DNA of 64,000 nucleotides. Source: Brasenia schreberi. Its lineage: Eukaryota > Streptophyta > Magnoliopsida > Nymphaeales > Cabombaceae. Each line of letters begins with the position of its first letter. Positions within the stretch are counted from its first letter, which is position 1. The notes under the pieces are model-generated. The model saw nothing but the letters and a program-made list of their open reading frames with translations, did not search any database and was not told the DNA's origin. This document shows positions 11,911-24,065 of this stretch, piece after piece. The translations under genes were made by a program, and so were the position numbers. The DNA is taken from assembly GCA_036023115.1 (NCBI GenBank), contig JAYKKT010000048.1, positions 7,792,001-7,856,000 on the forward strand, written 5' to 3'.

Positions 11911-12039
11911 TCACACCTCCCTCTCAACAGTAGTGAGAATCTCCTCGACGAAGAGATTGATCCTCCTAATAACCGTCAGATTCAAAACTTTGGTGTTCTC
12001 CTGATCAAGATTGGGAATCAATTTCTCGTTTCCACTCAT
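11911..12039 (-). pseudogene. Solitary DCP1-like first exon
   Basis: A 42-codon frame reads MSGNEKLIPNLDQENTKVLN then LTVIRRINLFVEEILTTV and stops after EREV. Plant mRNA-decapping subunit DCP1 proteins start with the same pattern (MS.NGKLMPNLDQ..T..LNLTVLQRIDPFVEEIL), followed by the EVH1 fold (AAHVTFYEF). That continuation is absent here and I found none downstream on the minus strand. The upstream sequence (12040-12190) looks like a plant 5' UTR, including an ACCCTAG motif on the plus strand. GAG|GTGTGA could be a splice donor, so a gene with unrecognised later exons cannot be excluded. A captured or broken first exon is more likely. DCP1 normally activates DCP2 in cytoplasmic P-bodies. Confidence 0.5.
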
Positions 12040-12234
12040 CTTCTCTCCCCAATCCTCCAATTCCCCGAAACCCTAGAATCCCCAAACCATTCGCATCCAA
12101 TCCCCAAATACTACAAGCGGAAACTGCCACCGATGCCTTTACCCTTTTCCACTATCCTGAGAGACAGAGCAGTTCCAAGTTCCAACTCTACACGCTCACT
12201 CCTTAACATGCACCAATTTCTTAAAGTGAAATTT

Positions 12235-12540
12235 GGCCCATGGAACTGTAGCTTCCATGACTGTCTTGCGTTCCTGGTTTGATTCGAGAAGTGGACCTAG
12301 TACCACAGTTTCTAAAATTGAGGGTCCGACCTACGTGGTACCATGAATCAAGCATCCCATGGAACCGATTGCAATTTAAATCGGCCCTGAAACTGCAACA
12401 AGAATCAGGGACCTCTCGGTTTGGTTACAAATCAGTCTTTGGAAATCGACCTAGAAATAAAACCAGAACCAATGGTTTCAAACCAGCTCTAATTATGTTT
12501 TAAATATTTTTTTTCAAAAACTCTTATCACAAACAGATTG
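12235..12540 (+). mobile_element. GGAACC-rich TIR repeat, copy 2
   Basis: GGAACCGATTGC, CGGTTTGGTTACAA, ACCAGAACCAATGGTTTCAA and an A/T-rich end share the wording of the family defined at 56834-57298. Termini are not clear. Confidence 0.5.
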
Positions 12541-13545
12541 ATAGCTCACAGTTTGATTTTCAGAGAATGCATTGCCCTTGTTTTAAAAAAAATAAAACTA
12601 TTTGGTTTCAGGCAAATCAGAACTGGACATGGTTAGTGGTCTGAATTTGTGATGGAAACGAATGTGATCCAGACCCAATTGTAGAGGTGTTGGTCGTGGA
12701 GGACTCGTCTAACACTGATCTCGGCCGATGCATCACCCTCGGATTAATATGGAAGCTTTCATTTATCATACAAATATTATAATTACGTGCAGTTATTTTT
12801 GTCTAGCGAGGGCGCGGACTCCATTTAGTATGGGAAAAGGCTTAGTAGTTGTTGTTGAGTATCATAAAAGGTTATGCATAAGGTTAAGGATTGGGTGTGT
12901 CCTGAGAGACTACATTGATCATATGCCACTATTCATCATAGTGAAAATCTTGCGTCTCACTTGAGTAAATGTCTCATGTTGAACTACGGAAAAGTATCCT
13001 TCTTCTTCTTTTTCCTTCTCTTGACTTTGTGTTTTTACGGCGAATTGATTTCTATGTGCATGGTTTGGAATATAATTTGTGCCAAATTGCGAATGATATT
13101 CAAAGTAAGCAAATGTCCAGGTCTTTGTTCCAATCATATGAACTGCTCGTGAGTTGATCAGGTGGATTCAAACTGCAACCATGGTCAAGAATTATGAAGG
13201 TTCAACAATTGCTCTATATGTATTTTTTTTCTTTACTTCTTGTAAATGGCCTTTTCTAGGGGTTTAAGAAGCCTGGCTTTAAAACTCAGGCAGTCCTTGT
13301 TAACGAAGCCGAAAGAACAGAACAATCCAACCCTTTTTAGTTCATAGGCTCATTTTCTATATGAACTAGCCACAAGCTAAGGGCAAATCCAACAGCCTGT
13401 GTTTCAACATGTTCAAGAATGGGTTGCCATCCTTTTAAAACTTGAGTTGAATTGAGTTGGGAGAGGAACTTCCTTATATACGCTAAATGATCGATCATTC
13501 ACCACTTCACAGTGTTCTTTTGAAGAACTTAAACTTTCATCCAGA
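12541..13545. other. Intergenic, one LINE-tail fragment
   Basis: At 12825-12858 there is a 34-bp RTE LINE tail (TTAGTATGGGAAAAGGCTTA followed by TTG repeats). The several overlapping open frames near 12.96-13.16 kb do not resemble known proteins. Nothing else was recognised. Confidence 0.6.
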
Positions 13546-13660
13546 GTGTTAGCTGAATTTGCAGGTCTCTCTGACTCCTACACAGAGGTGGCGAGTTCAA
13601 CTCTCGGGGGTGAGTGTGTTTTGGCTTTGGCCTGCCATTGTAATAACAAAAAAGAAGCTT
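13546..13660 (+). mobile_element. tRNA-derived SINE-like element, copy 2
   Basis: Contains GTTAGCTGAATTTGCAGG (A-box-like), GCGAGTTCAACTCTC at 13591-13605 (B-box-like) and the 3' end GGCTTTGGCCTGCCATTGTA followed by ACAAAAAAG. Confidence 0.65.
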
Positions 13661-13994
13661 ATGAGCTTTCATTTACCTTAAATACTCTAGTACAATTACA
13701 TTGGGGCATGGTTTTGGGTTGAAAAACTGTAAATTGTCATTGAATGAGCTTTCACGAGCCGAACTGAGCTGAACATACGACGTTATGCTCAGGTCATGTC
13801 TGACAAACTGAACGTCGATGAGTTACAGAGAAGCTGCGAGTGGCTTGGTTCATTGACAAGACCCAAGTCCAAGGACGTTTATGAAAGGGGATATCACTAC
13901 TACGTCCTTTCTGCTTCTGCTTGGTTTATATTTCATTCCTGTACTTTGAATTCATGCCTTGGGAGCTTTCAAATAAACTTTTGACACTCTCTTT

Positions 13995-14413
<419 letters not shown>

Positions 14414-14505
14414 TTCTTATTTGGTGTACCATGCATGGGTTATGCATCAAATCCAAACCATTAGATCGAAAGATTGAATGGTTTCAGTTAAATTTGAAAA
14501 GCAAA

Positions 14506-14508
<3 letters not shown>

Positions 14509-14583
<75 letters not shown>

Positions 14584-14673
14584 TTTTTACTTTTGAAATT
14601 CAAAAATGTGTTTTTTCTTATTCAAAAAATAACTTGCATATAATGACTCGCATATGGTGCATTAATTCCGGAT

Positions 14674-14739
<66 letters not shown>

Positions 14740-14770
14740 TTATTTATTTATTTATTTATTTTATTTTATT
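14509..14770. repeat. (AT)n, then (CT)n-(AT)n-(TTTA)n microsatellites
   Basis: (TA)n at 14509-14582. After a short spacer come (CT)n at 14674-14703, (AT)n to about 14735, then TTTA repeats to about 14770. Confidence 0.95.
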
Positions 14771-14772
14771 GC

Positions 14773-14875
14773 AGGGCTCTAGTGACTTCCACACTGTCTT
14801 TAGTTCGATTATGAGGAGGGTAGATGTACGTGTGTTAGTCTTCGGCCTCTCTCCATAACGAAAAGAATAAATTTG
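14773..14875 (+). mobile_element. tRNA-derived SINE-like element, copy 3
   Basis: Shares GGGCTCTAGTGAC, TTAGTTCGATTATGAGGAGG (B-box-like) and the ending GTCTTCGGCCTCTCTCCATA then ACGAAAAG with the other copies. It directly follows the microsatellite block. Confidence 0.55.
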
Positions 14876-15125
14876 TCAAAATCTGCTCTCTTTCTACTAA
14901 GATGATCTCAATTGGTCAATTGAGAACTCATGAAATTAAACCTTTTTTTTATGGAAAATGGCCACTGGCACCTTCTTTTAATAAAGCTGTGGTGCAAACA
15001 CACGCTTGGTATGAACTCAGTGAGTTGACCTCCCTGGAAAATGAATATAAAACATTAACACGCTCAACAACAAAGTCGAGAGCTTAGCTTTCCTTTCCAA
15101 TACAAGCACCAGTAACCCAATCGAG

Positions 15126-15235
15126 CTGGCTGGGCGCACCTTGGAGATAAAGCTCTATCAGGGCTGGTTTTCTCCTCTCACAAGGATTGAACTCGAGACC
15201 ATCGCTCAAGAGAGCGTAGGTAAGCTATTTTGTAA
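15126..15235 (-). mobile_element. tRNA-derived SINE-like element, copy 4
   Basis: On the minus strand it shows TCTCGAGTTCAATCCTTGTG (B-box-like) and downstream SINE wording. It lies next to a GGAACC-rich TIR repeat. Confidence 0.5.
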
Positions 15236-15512
15236 TTACAAGCCGGTCCGGTTTGCCTGGAATCATGAATAGAAACAGAACTGGGATTAGGTTAGTTTTG
15301 GTTTAGGTTCTAAACCATTTAAAACTGGAAAATAATTTTAAAAAAATTAAATTGAAAAAAATGTTAAAAACTACAGTTTCAGTTTCACAGAAGTTGGAAT
15401 TGAAACCGCACTGAGTGGTCCTCATTTTCAAATACAGCTTCAGTTGATTCTTGGCCTGGTTTGGTTTTGGTTGGAACTGTTGAGTCGGTTCAAAACCGGT
15501 CATGTCTAGGTA
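15236..15512 (-). mobile_element. GGAACC-rich TIR repeat, copy 3
   Basis: Ends with AAAACCGGTCATGTCTAG at 15494-15511, the inverted terminus of the family. The interior has CCGGTCCGGTTTGCC and TTCAGTTTCACAG-type wording. The other terminus is worn. Confidence 0.6.
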
Positions 15513-16489
15513 TAAACACACTTGAAACAAAAAAAGAAACAATTACATTGATACATGCAATCTCATTTTTTTGCAAAATTTTTCATACTCCACCTGCATT
15601 TCACCTAATTGGATTCCACAAAAAGGTGGACACTTTATTCATAATGAAGGTGAAGGGGACATCGTAGCAATACACAATTAAAAAGCAATAAATAGATTCC
15701 TCAAATTGAAAAATACAAAATCTACGCAATGAAAAAACATTAATGAAACACTCACTTTACAAAGGCAACACTCAAAGACATAGTAGGTGGTTCATTTTTC
15801 GACACACAAACACTTTCTCAAGACCTCTTGCAAAAACAAAAGGATCCCCAATAAGAACATAATCAACTCCATTGATCGCTCCTTAGCCTCTCACCTTCAC
15901 CCGAGAAAAAGAAAAGAAGAAAAAAAAAAGATGGAGGTAGAGAATATAAAGAAGTTGCATGAGGTTCTCCATCTTATAACATAAAAATAACTCTTCTCAC
16001 CTCTACCCTCACAATCCTTAAAAAGAGTAAGAAAGAGGGAGTGGGAATGATGAAAAGGAGACAGAGTGGGAATGGGAATGATGAAAAGGAGACAGAGTGG
16101 GAATGATGAAAAGGAGACAGAGAGTGCATGAGGTCGAAGGGCATGAAGCATAACGGTCACCCTCTCTCTCTGCCCCTCAACCCAAAAAGATTTTCTAGTC
16201 ACTCAGACGATCTAAGCCATACGTCAAGCATCTTTCTCAACGTAGCTGATTATTTTGGTCTTTGTTTAAATTTCTCCTTTTTCTTCTTTTCAATCTCTTT
16301 GGTTAAGAACATTAGATAATGTTCTTTAACCTTTTGCGTGCGTCCAAATCAAGCACTGTCAGGGATAATGAATGATAATGGTGACAACGATGGTCTGTGA
16401 CAACGATCTTGTGTGTCCCTTGGCATCCTGAGAAGGACGCCATCTTGCATGCGTAAAGCAGCAAAAGAAATGCACAAAGATCTCTAGCT
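15513..16489. other. Intergenic, small tandem repeat
   Basis: GAATGATGAAAAGGAGACAG is repeated about three times near 16045-16120, which creates purine-rich open frames without known homology. No gene recognised. Confidence 0.5.
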
Positions 16490-16612
16490 TCCCTGGTAGC
16501 TAGCGGGTGGACCCAAAAGAACCTTCAAGAGGAAGGCCGTCAGTTCGACACTTGCAGTGTGCATAGCGGGTCTGCCTAACCAAGCTTTGCCTATCAGATA
16601 AAAAAAACAGAC
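16490..16612 (+). mobile_element. tRNA-derived SINE-like element, copy 5
   Basis: CTGGTAGCTAGCGGGTGG is A-box-like and GCCGTCAGTTCGACACTTG is B-box-like, at a spacing typical of tRNA-derived SINEs. It lies downstream of the PYL gene's stop codon. Confidence 0.5.
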
Positions 16613-17012
16613 ATGGAAGAAAAGAACACAACATGAAGTAACGCAACAAAATAGGGATGAAAGACTCCTGCAACACCAACGCCAACAATATCAGCTAGTG
16701 ACAAAGAAGTGATCTAACACAGTTTGTCATTCATTTGAGGGGATTACATTTTCTCCCTCCTCTTCCTCTTTTCACTGACTGACTCTCATGAACAGCACTC
16801 TGGAATTTCCAGGCCTAGCAAACAAGAATAAGATTTCCGAATTGAAAACCATGAAATGATCGAAATGGAGATAAAAAAAATCACTAGATTTTAATCTCAA
16901 AAGAAGCTTGGTATGAGTCTCCCCCACAACGATTACAAGCATCAATGTCAGCATCATTCTTCCTTTGGCCCTCTCTCTCTCATTATCTGATCTTCTCTCC
17001 CCATTCATAACT

Positions 17013-19713
17013 TCAGATGCGATTAATAGGTTCTGTTTTGTCCTGAACTGCAAGGCGCTCCGAAACATTGGCAAGCGATTTGAGGTTGCATTTAATCAGG
17101 GCCTCGACAAAGTAACAAGTCTCATCCTTTGTGTTACCTTCTGGAACATCCACAACGAAAGATTCGATCACCAGTGTGCCCGGCCTCCCGTCGATGATCT
17201 CTGGATGCAAGGTGATCACAGAGGTGTAGTTCTGCAAATGCCAGGGAGAACATTAACTCTCCATAGGATTTCAAACCATGCAACCAATCACTGAGTAGAT
17301 ATGGCAGTAACTTGATACACCTAGTCCTCCAATCAATTACTCATCTCCTAAACTGTAAGGGATCAGATTTATTTCAAATCTTTCATAGGATATCTATATC
17401 TAGACTGATATTCACAATCAACTAAAATGGGGAACACAGATTAAAATGTGTATTTATAAGTAAACCCGGGCCAATGAATCTACTTATGTTATGATGTCCA
17501 TACTGAATTTACTGTTCAACAGATTACAAAAGCATATTCAATCAACCAGAGACTCAGGTGGTGTGCAAGAAATTGGATAATGAACACTTCAAGGGAGGGA
17601 GAAGAAGGCTGCTAAATGTTGGGAAAAGGAGACCATAAAATATGATCTTGCTCCTTTGGAATCAGATGTATGACTCAACATTGAGCTCAATATAATCAAC
17701 AACCCATGTAGCCAACCATACTTAATGTGGGAAAAGATTTGATTTTGGCTTCGACAATATTAACTAAAAGATTAATGAAAAATATAGCTCATAAATGATA
17801 AGACCTCATTTCTCATTCCATATGATGAAAAATCAGGCATACTGAGTTCAGCCGATTCAAGTATGTTATGAATGCTCAAATAGAACAGGATAAACCTTCT
17901 ACGCTGCTAGTTTGATAATACAAAAGATGAACTCAACCGATTCTTTAAGTTGATTAGAGCAACCACATGAAGAACAAATGCTGCAAAAGTCTCCAACTCA
18001 TGTAAGGAAATGAAGGTTGGGTTATCTTGATTAAACAGATGTTTCTCCATATAATGTGAGCCAACCTTCCATTCAAGCTATGGTACAAGGGTGTGGGTGC
18101 AAGTTCAGAATACAGCAACTTTGGAAATCATGGATGCAGGAACAGGACCATATATGTAACACATTATTTATACAGTAGACAATATATCTCATGAAACTAG
18201 ATAAAAAAAGCTAAGCTTCAAAAGCTATTTTTACTAATAAAAGGATCAGTCGATCAATATTCTACAAAATGTCCCTTGACATGGCACTAAACTATCCTTA
18301 AACTAAAAATCTTAGTTGAACATGTCTTAAATAATTAGTGTGCGTCACACACAAGAGAAGTACAGGTGTCAGAGTGCTGGACACGAGTGTGACACCCAGC
18401 CAGAAGTATCTGTGTGACTGTGACAGCATTCAAGTAATGGAAAGAACAAAAAGAGAAGCTCTCCATTGTTTTCTAGTGGCGTCAGACCAAAAATCTGAAC
18501 TCCAACAGCCATATACCACAACAGTTTAAGTCGAAAACTATTAGAGGAGTAGGGCAGAATAGAAATTCCATAAATTCAATAGACGAGACACTAAATTTAA
18601 TGGAAGCCAAGACAATTAGCAGAGTTGCACCAAGTTTCTAACAGTCAAGCCGAATGTGAAAAAATTCGATCAAAGAGCAGAATACTTTTTCTGACAACCC
18701 TTTTACGGTTTTACCTTCAATCTGTGGTCACCACCAACTATCCTGACACTGAGAATGTGCTCATCATCATCAAGAAGCTCTAACCTCTCAGTGCTGGTGG
18801 TTGCAGGGAGCCCGGATTTCACATCAACTTCCCTCAAGCTGCCTATGGCCAGATCACCATGGACGACGCATCGGCTGATGAATGGCTTGTATTTCTGTGG
18901 TTGATCAAACCTCCTCACAAGAGACCAAACCTGTTTTTTCTCAATTATTCAGAAACCGATGGAAGTCATGCACATCAAAGGGAACTCTTCCAAAATAGTT
19001 TTATCAGCATTTGATTAATCCTAATGAGTTCGCAATGGACTAATACAAATTCAAATACAGAATTGAAGGAATTATAGATAATTAAGATCATCCATGCATA
19101 GTTTGAACAGAGAAAGGGGATAGAGGATTGCAGGATGCACGCTAACTAGTAGATATCAATCATACAGATAAAAAAGGCGAAAAGTTTAATGAAGAGGACG
19201 ACATCCACTGAGTTCATTCACCTCTGTCTAAACTTGACCATTGAAAGAGAACAATCCGACTGCAATCAACTCAAGTCCAGAAGCAATTCCTACCCGGAAG
19301 AGTAAGAACTACTTGTGCTATTGCGATTCTGAATAAATTGTGAACAAGTTAAAAGAAAACAGGGAAAAGGAAGACAGCCAAGACCAACACTATCAAAGTT
19401 CACTCATATTCGTCGTGCAATCGTAATCCCCAATGAAAACAGCTAAAATTAACTGCATGAAGCGTTTCATTCTTAGACAATCAGATGAGTAACAGCTGAA
19501 ACTAGTCTACATAGAAAACAAAAGAGAGGGAAATAACAATTCGCCCAATTCGATTCAGTAACCAAGATCCCATTTTTAATCTGCCATTCCGAAACATGCT
19601 ATAGGAAGGACATCAAAAACAAATAAATAAAGAAATGCTTGCGGAACAAGGATCCGCAATTTGTCTAAAAAGCACCAAAAGATCAGCACAAGATGGAATA
19701 CATACACACACAC

Positions 19714-19802
<89 letters not shown>

Positions 19803-20087
19803 GAAAACACTCAGAATACCAGAACCCCGAATCTCGGTGCATAAGAAACCCCAAATGAATGCCACCAACATCAAGAAAAAGCACCAAAAGAATCAGCACA
19901 AGATGCAATCTGGAGATGAGAGAGAAACAAGAAAACCAAGATGAGAGACGAATCAGATTACGAGATGAACAGGAGCTTTGACGTGCTTAATGAGCGCCGA
20001 ACTACACTGGTTCTCCAAGATCTTGTGATTGTGATGCCTCCTTATATACTCCGTCTCCATATTGTTCCTGCACCCGTTACTACTCAT
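17013..20087 (-). CDS. PYL9: PYL8/9-type abscisic acid receptor
   Basis: Three phase-0 exons, 19962-20087, 18715-18930 and 17013-17231, give 186 aa. Exon 1 has [18 protein letters not shown] and CSSALIKHV. Exon 2 has [17 protein letters not shown], the gate loop SGLPA (81-85) and the latch HRL (111-113). K57 matches the PYR1 lysine that binds the ABA carboxylate. Exon 3 ends with [17 protein letters not shown]. Known family role: the START-fold receptor closes over ABA and inhibits clade A PP2C phosphatases, releasing SnRK2 kinases, in cytosol and nucleus. Wording and length fit the monomeric subfamily I (PYL7-10); PYL8 versus PYL9 is not resolved, so the symbol is provisional. The start is the first in-frame ATG after a TGA; a second ATG lies at codon 10. 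Intron 1 (1031 bp) carries a (CT)n array and intron 2 is 1483 bp. Nothing looks broken. Confidence 0.95.
19713..19801 (+). repeat. (GA)n microsatellite in PYL intron 1
   Basis: About 85 bp of nearly perfect GA, preceded by a short (CA)n, lie in the first intron of the minus-strand PYL gene. It reads (CT)n on the sense strand and produces long false open frames in all phases. Confidence 0.95.
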
Positions 20088-20728
20088 ACCATCTCATCTC
20101 TTTCTCTTATTCAATCTTCAATACCATCATCCACTCCCACCCTTTTTCTCTCGAGACGCGACGCCCAAAACCCTGCCTCCTTTTGTGCCCACGGCGATCC
20201 CCACAAAAACCCCACCTTTTCTCTTCCTTTCAATTGCCTCACCCCAAAACCGCTCTCCCCATCAGCCGGAAAACCGATTACCACTCCTCTATGGATACGG
20301 CGGTTTTATGGAATATCTCTCTTTCTTTGTTGCTGTTCGCAATAATATCAGTCATAATATTCGTTAGAAAGGCCTGGAAGCTGTCCTCTTTCTCTTTGCT
20401 TTCGTTGGGATTAATCAATAGATTAATCTTTTATGTGAAATGAGAGTTTGATTGATTGATTGAACAATGAAAACCCATTTACGAGAATCCACTAAATAAG
20501 GCTTCTTCTTCGTCTCTCCTCCCAACATTTTCTACGTGGTGGTCTCCACGGACACTGTAGAGTGAACTACACAGCTCGGCTGATGATTAATTTAGAATTT
20601 TAAACCTTTGAGAATGACGAATTAATTAAAGGCAGAGGTTGTTATCTTTTAGTTCTTCCTTCCATGAGAATGGGAATCCAAATGCTGAGCTCAACTTGAT
20701 TTTATTAACCTTAAGTTCGTTTTAACCC

Positions 20729-20775
<47 letters not shown>

Positions 20776-20997
20776 ACATATATATATATCTACACAAATC
20801 TCGAATGATGGTTGGTATTTAATTTTAAAAGTAAAAAGTATTTTTATATTTTTTACAAGTGTAATTAATTCAAAAAGTAAGTTTCGTTTTTTAATTTAAA
20901 TCTCAGCAATATATCTAAAAAATAAATGGTTGAAATTTGTTTGAATATATTAATATATGATATACAGTCTTTTTCTATATATATAACTGATTCTTAA
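20088..20997. other. Upstream region of the PYL gene
   Basis: Pyrimidine-rich 5' flank on the plus strand. A 50-codon plus-strand frame at 20291-20443 with a hydrophobic stretch has no recognisable relative. (AT)n lies at 20731-20774. No convincing TATA box was seen upstream of the PYL start. Confidence 0.5.
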
Positions 20998-21290
20998 ACA
21001 ACTCCATTGTTCCAACCGAAACCAAACCAGATCAAGAATCGAGTAAATTCAGAATTGATGAACTCGAAACCGTGGGCCACACAATTTGGTTCGGATTTCA
21101 TCTTTATAAAACAGGAACCGGTGGTTCCAAACTGCCGGTTCTATTTCTCCTCATCATTTAAAAATTTTTAAATGAAAATTACTGTTTCTATGCTAAAATT
21201 GGAACTGCCCCAAAATAAACGGTGCTGAAACCGGAACCGTCTCGATTCGATTACAGTTTAAGGTTTTGGGCAAACCCCAACCAGACATTT
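20998..21290 (+). mobile_element. GGAACC-rich TIR repeat, copy 4
   Basis: CCAACCGAAACCAAACCAG, GGAACCGGTGGTTCCAAACT and GCTGAAACCGGAACCGTCTC match the interior wording of the family. Termini are not preserved. Confidence 0.5.
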
Positions 21291-21622
21291 CTCTCTATAT
21301 AATTGTAATCGGCGTGACCTAGGCTGAGGGTTTAACCAAGTGGACATACTCGCTGATGACAACCGTTTGATTAACCTTCATGAACTATCAAAGACAGCTT
21401 TTTATTGGCACTCATTCTGATTATCCCTCAAGAACGATCACACTCTAATCATTAAGGAGTGTTTAAACTCAAAGAATCCCATGATTCCTAATAGATAAAA
21501 GATATATATATATAAGAAATTAATATGCTTGCTATTTGATATACTTGTCATATTCTTAACAATCTCAATCATGGGTGATGAGTGCAATCTTCAAGAACGA
21601 GCAAGCATATTGAACTCAGCTC

Positions 21623-21626
<4 letters not shown>

Positions 21627-21676
<50 letters not shown>

Positions 21677-21693
21677 ATATATATATATATATA
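21627..21693 (+). repeat. (CT)n-(TA)n compound microsatellite
   Basis: About 48 bp of CT run directly into TA repeats. Confidence 0.95.
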
Positions 21694-22079
21694 AAAGATC
21701 GGTTATACTTAATTTATACTTAAATAATAGGCCTATTGCATATGTATATATATAAAAATTCATTTTTTCCAACATTTTCCACTCGTTCTAAACATTTCTC
21801 TTATTGTCTTTTTGTGTTTTACAATTGGTTTTATATATTCAGAGTCGAGTTGACCTAAAGCGACTGTCAGCTTAGGATTGTACAAATTTCTTTTTCATAC
21901 AATCAGAAAGCGAAAAATGGATCAATTAGGGTCTAATACTTTTTGGCCCCCAAACAAACTCAAATCCGACCTAAATCATTAACCCGATTTGCTATCTCTA
22001 CCCGTTAGAGGATCCAAACTCAAATTGCGGCACACGCACCTGCGGATATCTCCGGTTCTAGGTTGCCTGAAATCAGGAA

Positions 22080-22162
22080 CCGGACTCAGAATCGTTCTAT
22101 TTTTTCTCTGAAAAGAGCAGGAACCGGACTCAGAATCGTTCTATTTTTTTCTCTGAAAAGAG
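22080..22162 (+). repeat. 40-bp tandem duplication in GGAACC-type sequence
   Basis: GAACCGGACTCAGAATCGTT and CTATTTTTTCTCTGAAAAGA occur twice in a row. The sequence resembles a small fragment of the GGAACC-rich family. Confidence 0.7.
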
Positions 22163-22328
22163 TGCAAATGCGTCCTTTGAGAATCAAACTCTCCATTTAA
22201 ATTTAAAAACCAAAAAAGTGTTGTATTTTTTGTATTATTTTTTAATTTGAATTCTATTGTTGATCATGTGAATTGAACGATGAAAATGTTTAAGTGGATT
22301 CAAGTACGATAAGTGTGTGCATGTTCTT

Positions 22329-22374
<46 letters not shown>

Positions 22375-22419
22375 TAAGTATGACGGAGTGATAAAATGTG
22401 ATCTCTCTCTCTCTCTCTC

Positions 22420-22462
<43 letters not shown>

Positions 22463-22510
22463 AGAGAGAGAGAGAGAGAGAGCTCATATTTTATCACTCC
22501 GTCATACTTA
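22375..22510. repeat. 136-bp palindrome with microsatellite stem
   Basis: Left arm 22375-22401 (TAAGTATGACGGAGTGATAA and on) and right arm 22484-22510 are reverse complements with one mismatch. Inside them, (CT)n at 22402-22420 opposes (GA)n at 22461-22482, with (AT)n in the centre. The whole block can fold into one long hairpin. Confidence 0.9.
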
Positions 22511-22706
22511 CCATGACTGACAGTTTGCTTTGCAACTAGGTTGCAGCTACAGAAATATTATTCTTTAAAGCTATTCACAAACAACAATCAAGCGATAAAA
22601 TAATTTTTACATTGAGAGACTGAAATTTGTGCAAGTGATAATCTAGCCTTTTATGCAAAGAACAGTGAATCTTCGAGCTTTTTTTGTTTCTTATGTTGAT
22701 AAATTT

Positions 22707-22977
22707 GTTAGAAATAAATTGGGAGTGATACTAATAAATGATAAAATGAGAGAAAATTATTTAAGATGGTTTAGACATATAAAAGATGATTAAAAAAAGT
22801 TTTAGTAAGCATGTATGAGAAATAGACTGAAAACATTAAAAGATGAAGAAGAAGACAATAAAAATATTGAAATAAAATAATAAAGAACTAATCTAACTTA
22901 TACTGAGTTAACTGTTACATGTAACCAATCCATACGACCTCATCTAATATAGGAAAAGGTTTAGTCATTATTGTTGT
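22707..22977 (+). mobile_element. Degraded RTE LINE 3' end
   Basis: Decayed copy of the LINE end. It keeps TAAGATGGTTTAGACATATA, GTTAACTGTTACATG, ACCTCATCTAATATAGGAAA and a TTGTTG tail. It is older than the other copies, judging by its mismatches to 53.1-53.4 kb. Confidence 0.8.
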
Positions 22978-23277
22978 ATGCTTGTAAAGGATGTTAGATG
23001 ATTAATGAAATGTCCGATTCGAAGGAAAGAAAAAAAAAGATATGGGGCCTGTAAATTTGATGCTATATGTGATAAGTTTACAATTTTGGGGCCTGAATAG
23101 GCATTTCTAACGAGCCACCCCTGATTCTATATTTATAGAAATTAAGGGGCTGTGGAAGGAAAGGAAAGGAAACGAGAAGAATAACCCAAATGACATTAAC
23201 CTGCAGTGAGTAAATGAAAAACGCAAGGAATCTGACGATGATAAATCGAATCAATGTCATTTCCTGCAGCAATATAT

Positions 23278-23895
23278 GAAAGAGAGGGAGAGGGAGAGGG
23301 AGAGAGAATTATACTACTGTTGAAATATGGAAAAATTAAAATCCAAGATCAAGGGACTATGTTTGGATCGTATGAATTGTACATGTGTGTATGTTTGAGA
23401 GAGAGAGAGAGAAATATGCTACTGTTGAAACAAGGAAAAATTAGAACCCAAGATCGAGAGACTGTTTGGATAGTATAAATTGTATGTGTATGTATGTTAC
23501 AGAGAGAGAGAGAGCAATATGGTACTGTTGAAACATGAAAAAATCAAAACCCATGATCAAGAGAGTATGTTTGGACCGTATAAACTCTGTGTCTGTGTGT
23601 GTGCTTGAGAGAGAGAGAGAGAGAATTATGTTACAGTTGAAACATGGAAAAATCAAAACCCAAGATCAAGAGACTATGTTCAGAACGTATATACTGTATG
23701 TATGTATGCTTGAGAGAGAGAATTATGTTACAGTTGAAACATGGAAAAATCAAAACCCAAGATCAAGAGACTATGTTCAGATCGTATAAACTGTATGTAT
23801 GTATGTTTGAGAGAGAGAATTATGCTACCGTTGAAACATAGAAAAATTAAAATCCAAGATCAAGAGACTATGTTTGGATCGTATAAACTGTACGT

Positions 23896-23940
<45 letters not shown>
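23278..23940 (+). repeat. Minisatellite, six copies of about 100 bp
   Basis: Each unit starts with (GA)n, then GTTGAAACATGGAAAAATCA, AACCCAAGATCAAGAGACTA, a TATGTT..CGTATAAACTGTA part and TGTATGT repeats. TGAAA anchors at 23321, 23426, 23529, 23638, 23735 and 23832 give spacings of 105, 103, 109, 97 and 97 bp. The array ends in a longer GA run. Open frames through it are by-products of the repeat. Confidence 0.9.
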
Positions 23941-23943
<3 letters not shown>

Positions 23944-24065
23944 TCTTGTCCGGCACCGGCCTTTGAGGGGACTCGGTTCAACTAGTTCTTGAAGGGTTGT
24001 TTTGTTTCAGCAAGCATGACAGTCCCTAGTCTATCCAAAAGAGCAAAACAAAGGCTTTTGTTCTT

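Noticed and set aside
13796..13984. Plus-strand frame with a plausible-looking SDKLNVDELQRSCEW start
   Set aside because: It arises within AGCTGA-rich repeat text and runs into an (AT)n array; no family recognised.
19576..19908. Ser/Leu- and Arg/Glu-repeat proteins
   Set aside because: Pure microsatellite translation inside a PYL intron. The same applies to the Tyr/Ile-repeat frames around 14.0-14.8 and 26.0 kb.
20291..20443. 50-codon hydrophobic frame (MDTAVLWNISLSLLLF)
   Set aside because: It has a membrane-like stretch, but no relative, no splice partner found, and it lies in the PYL upstream region.
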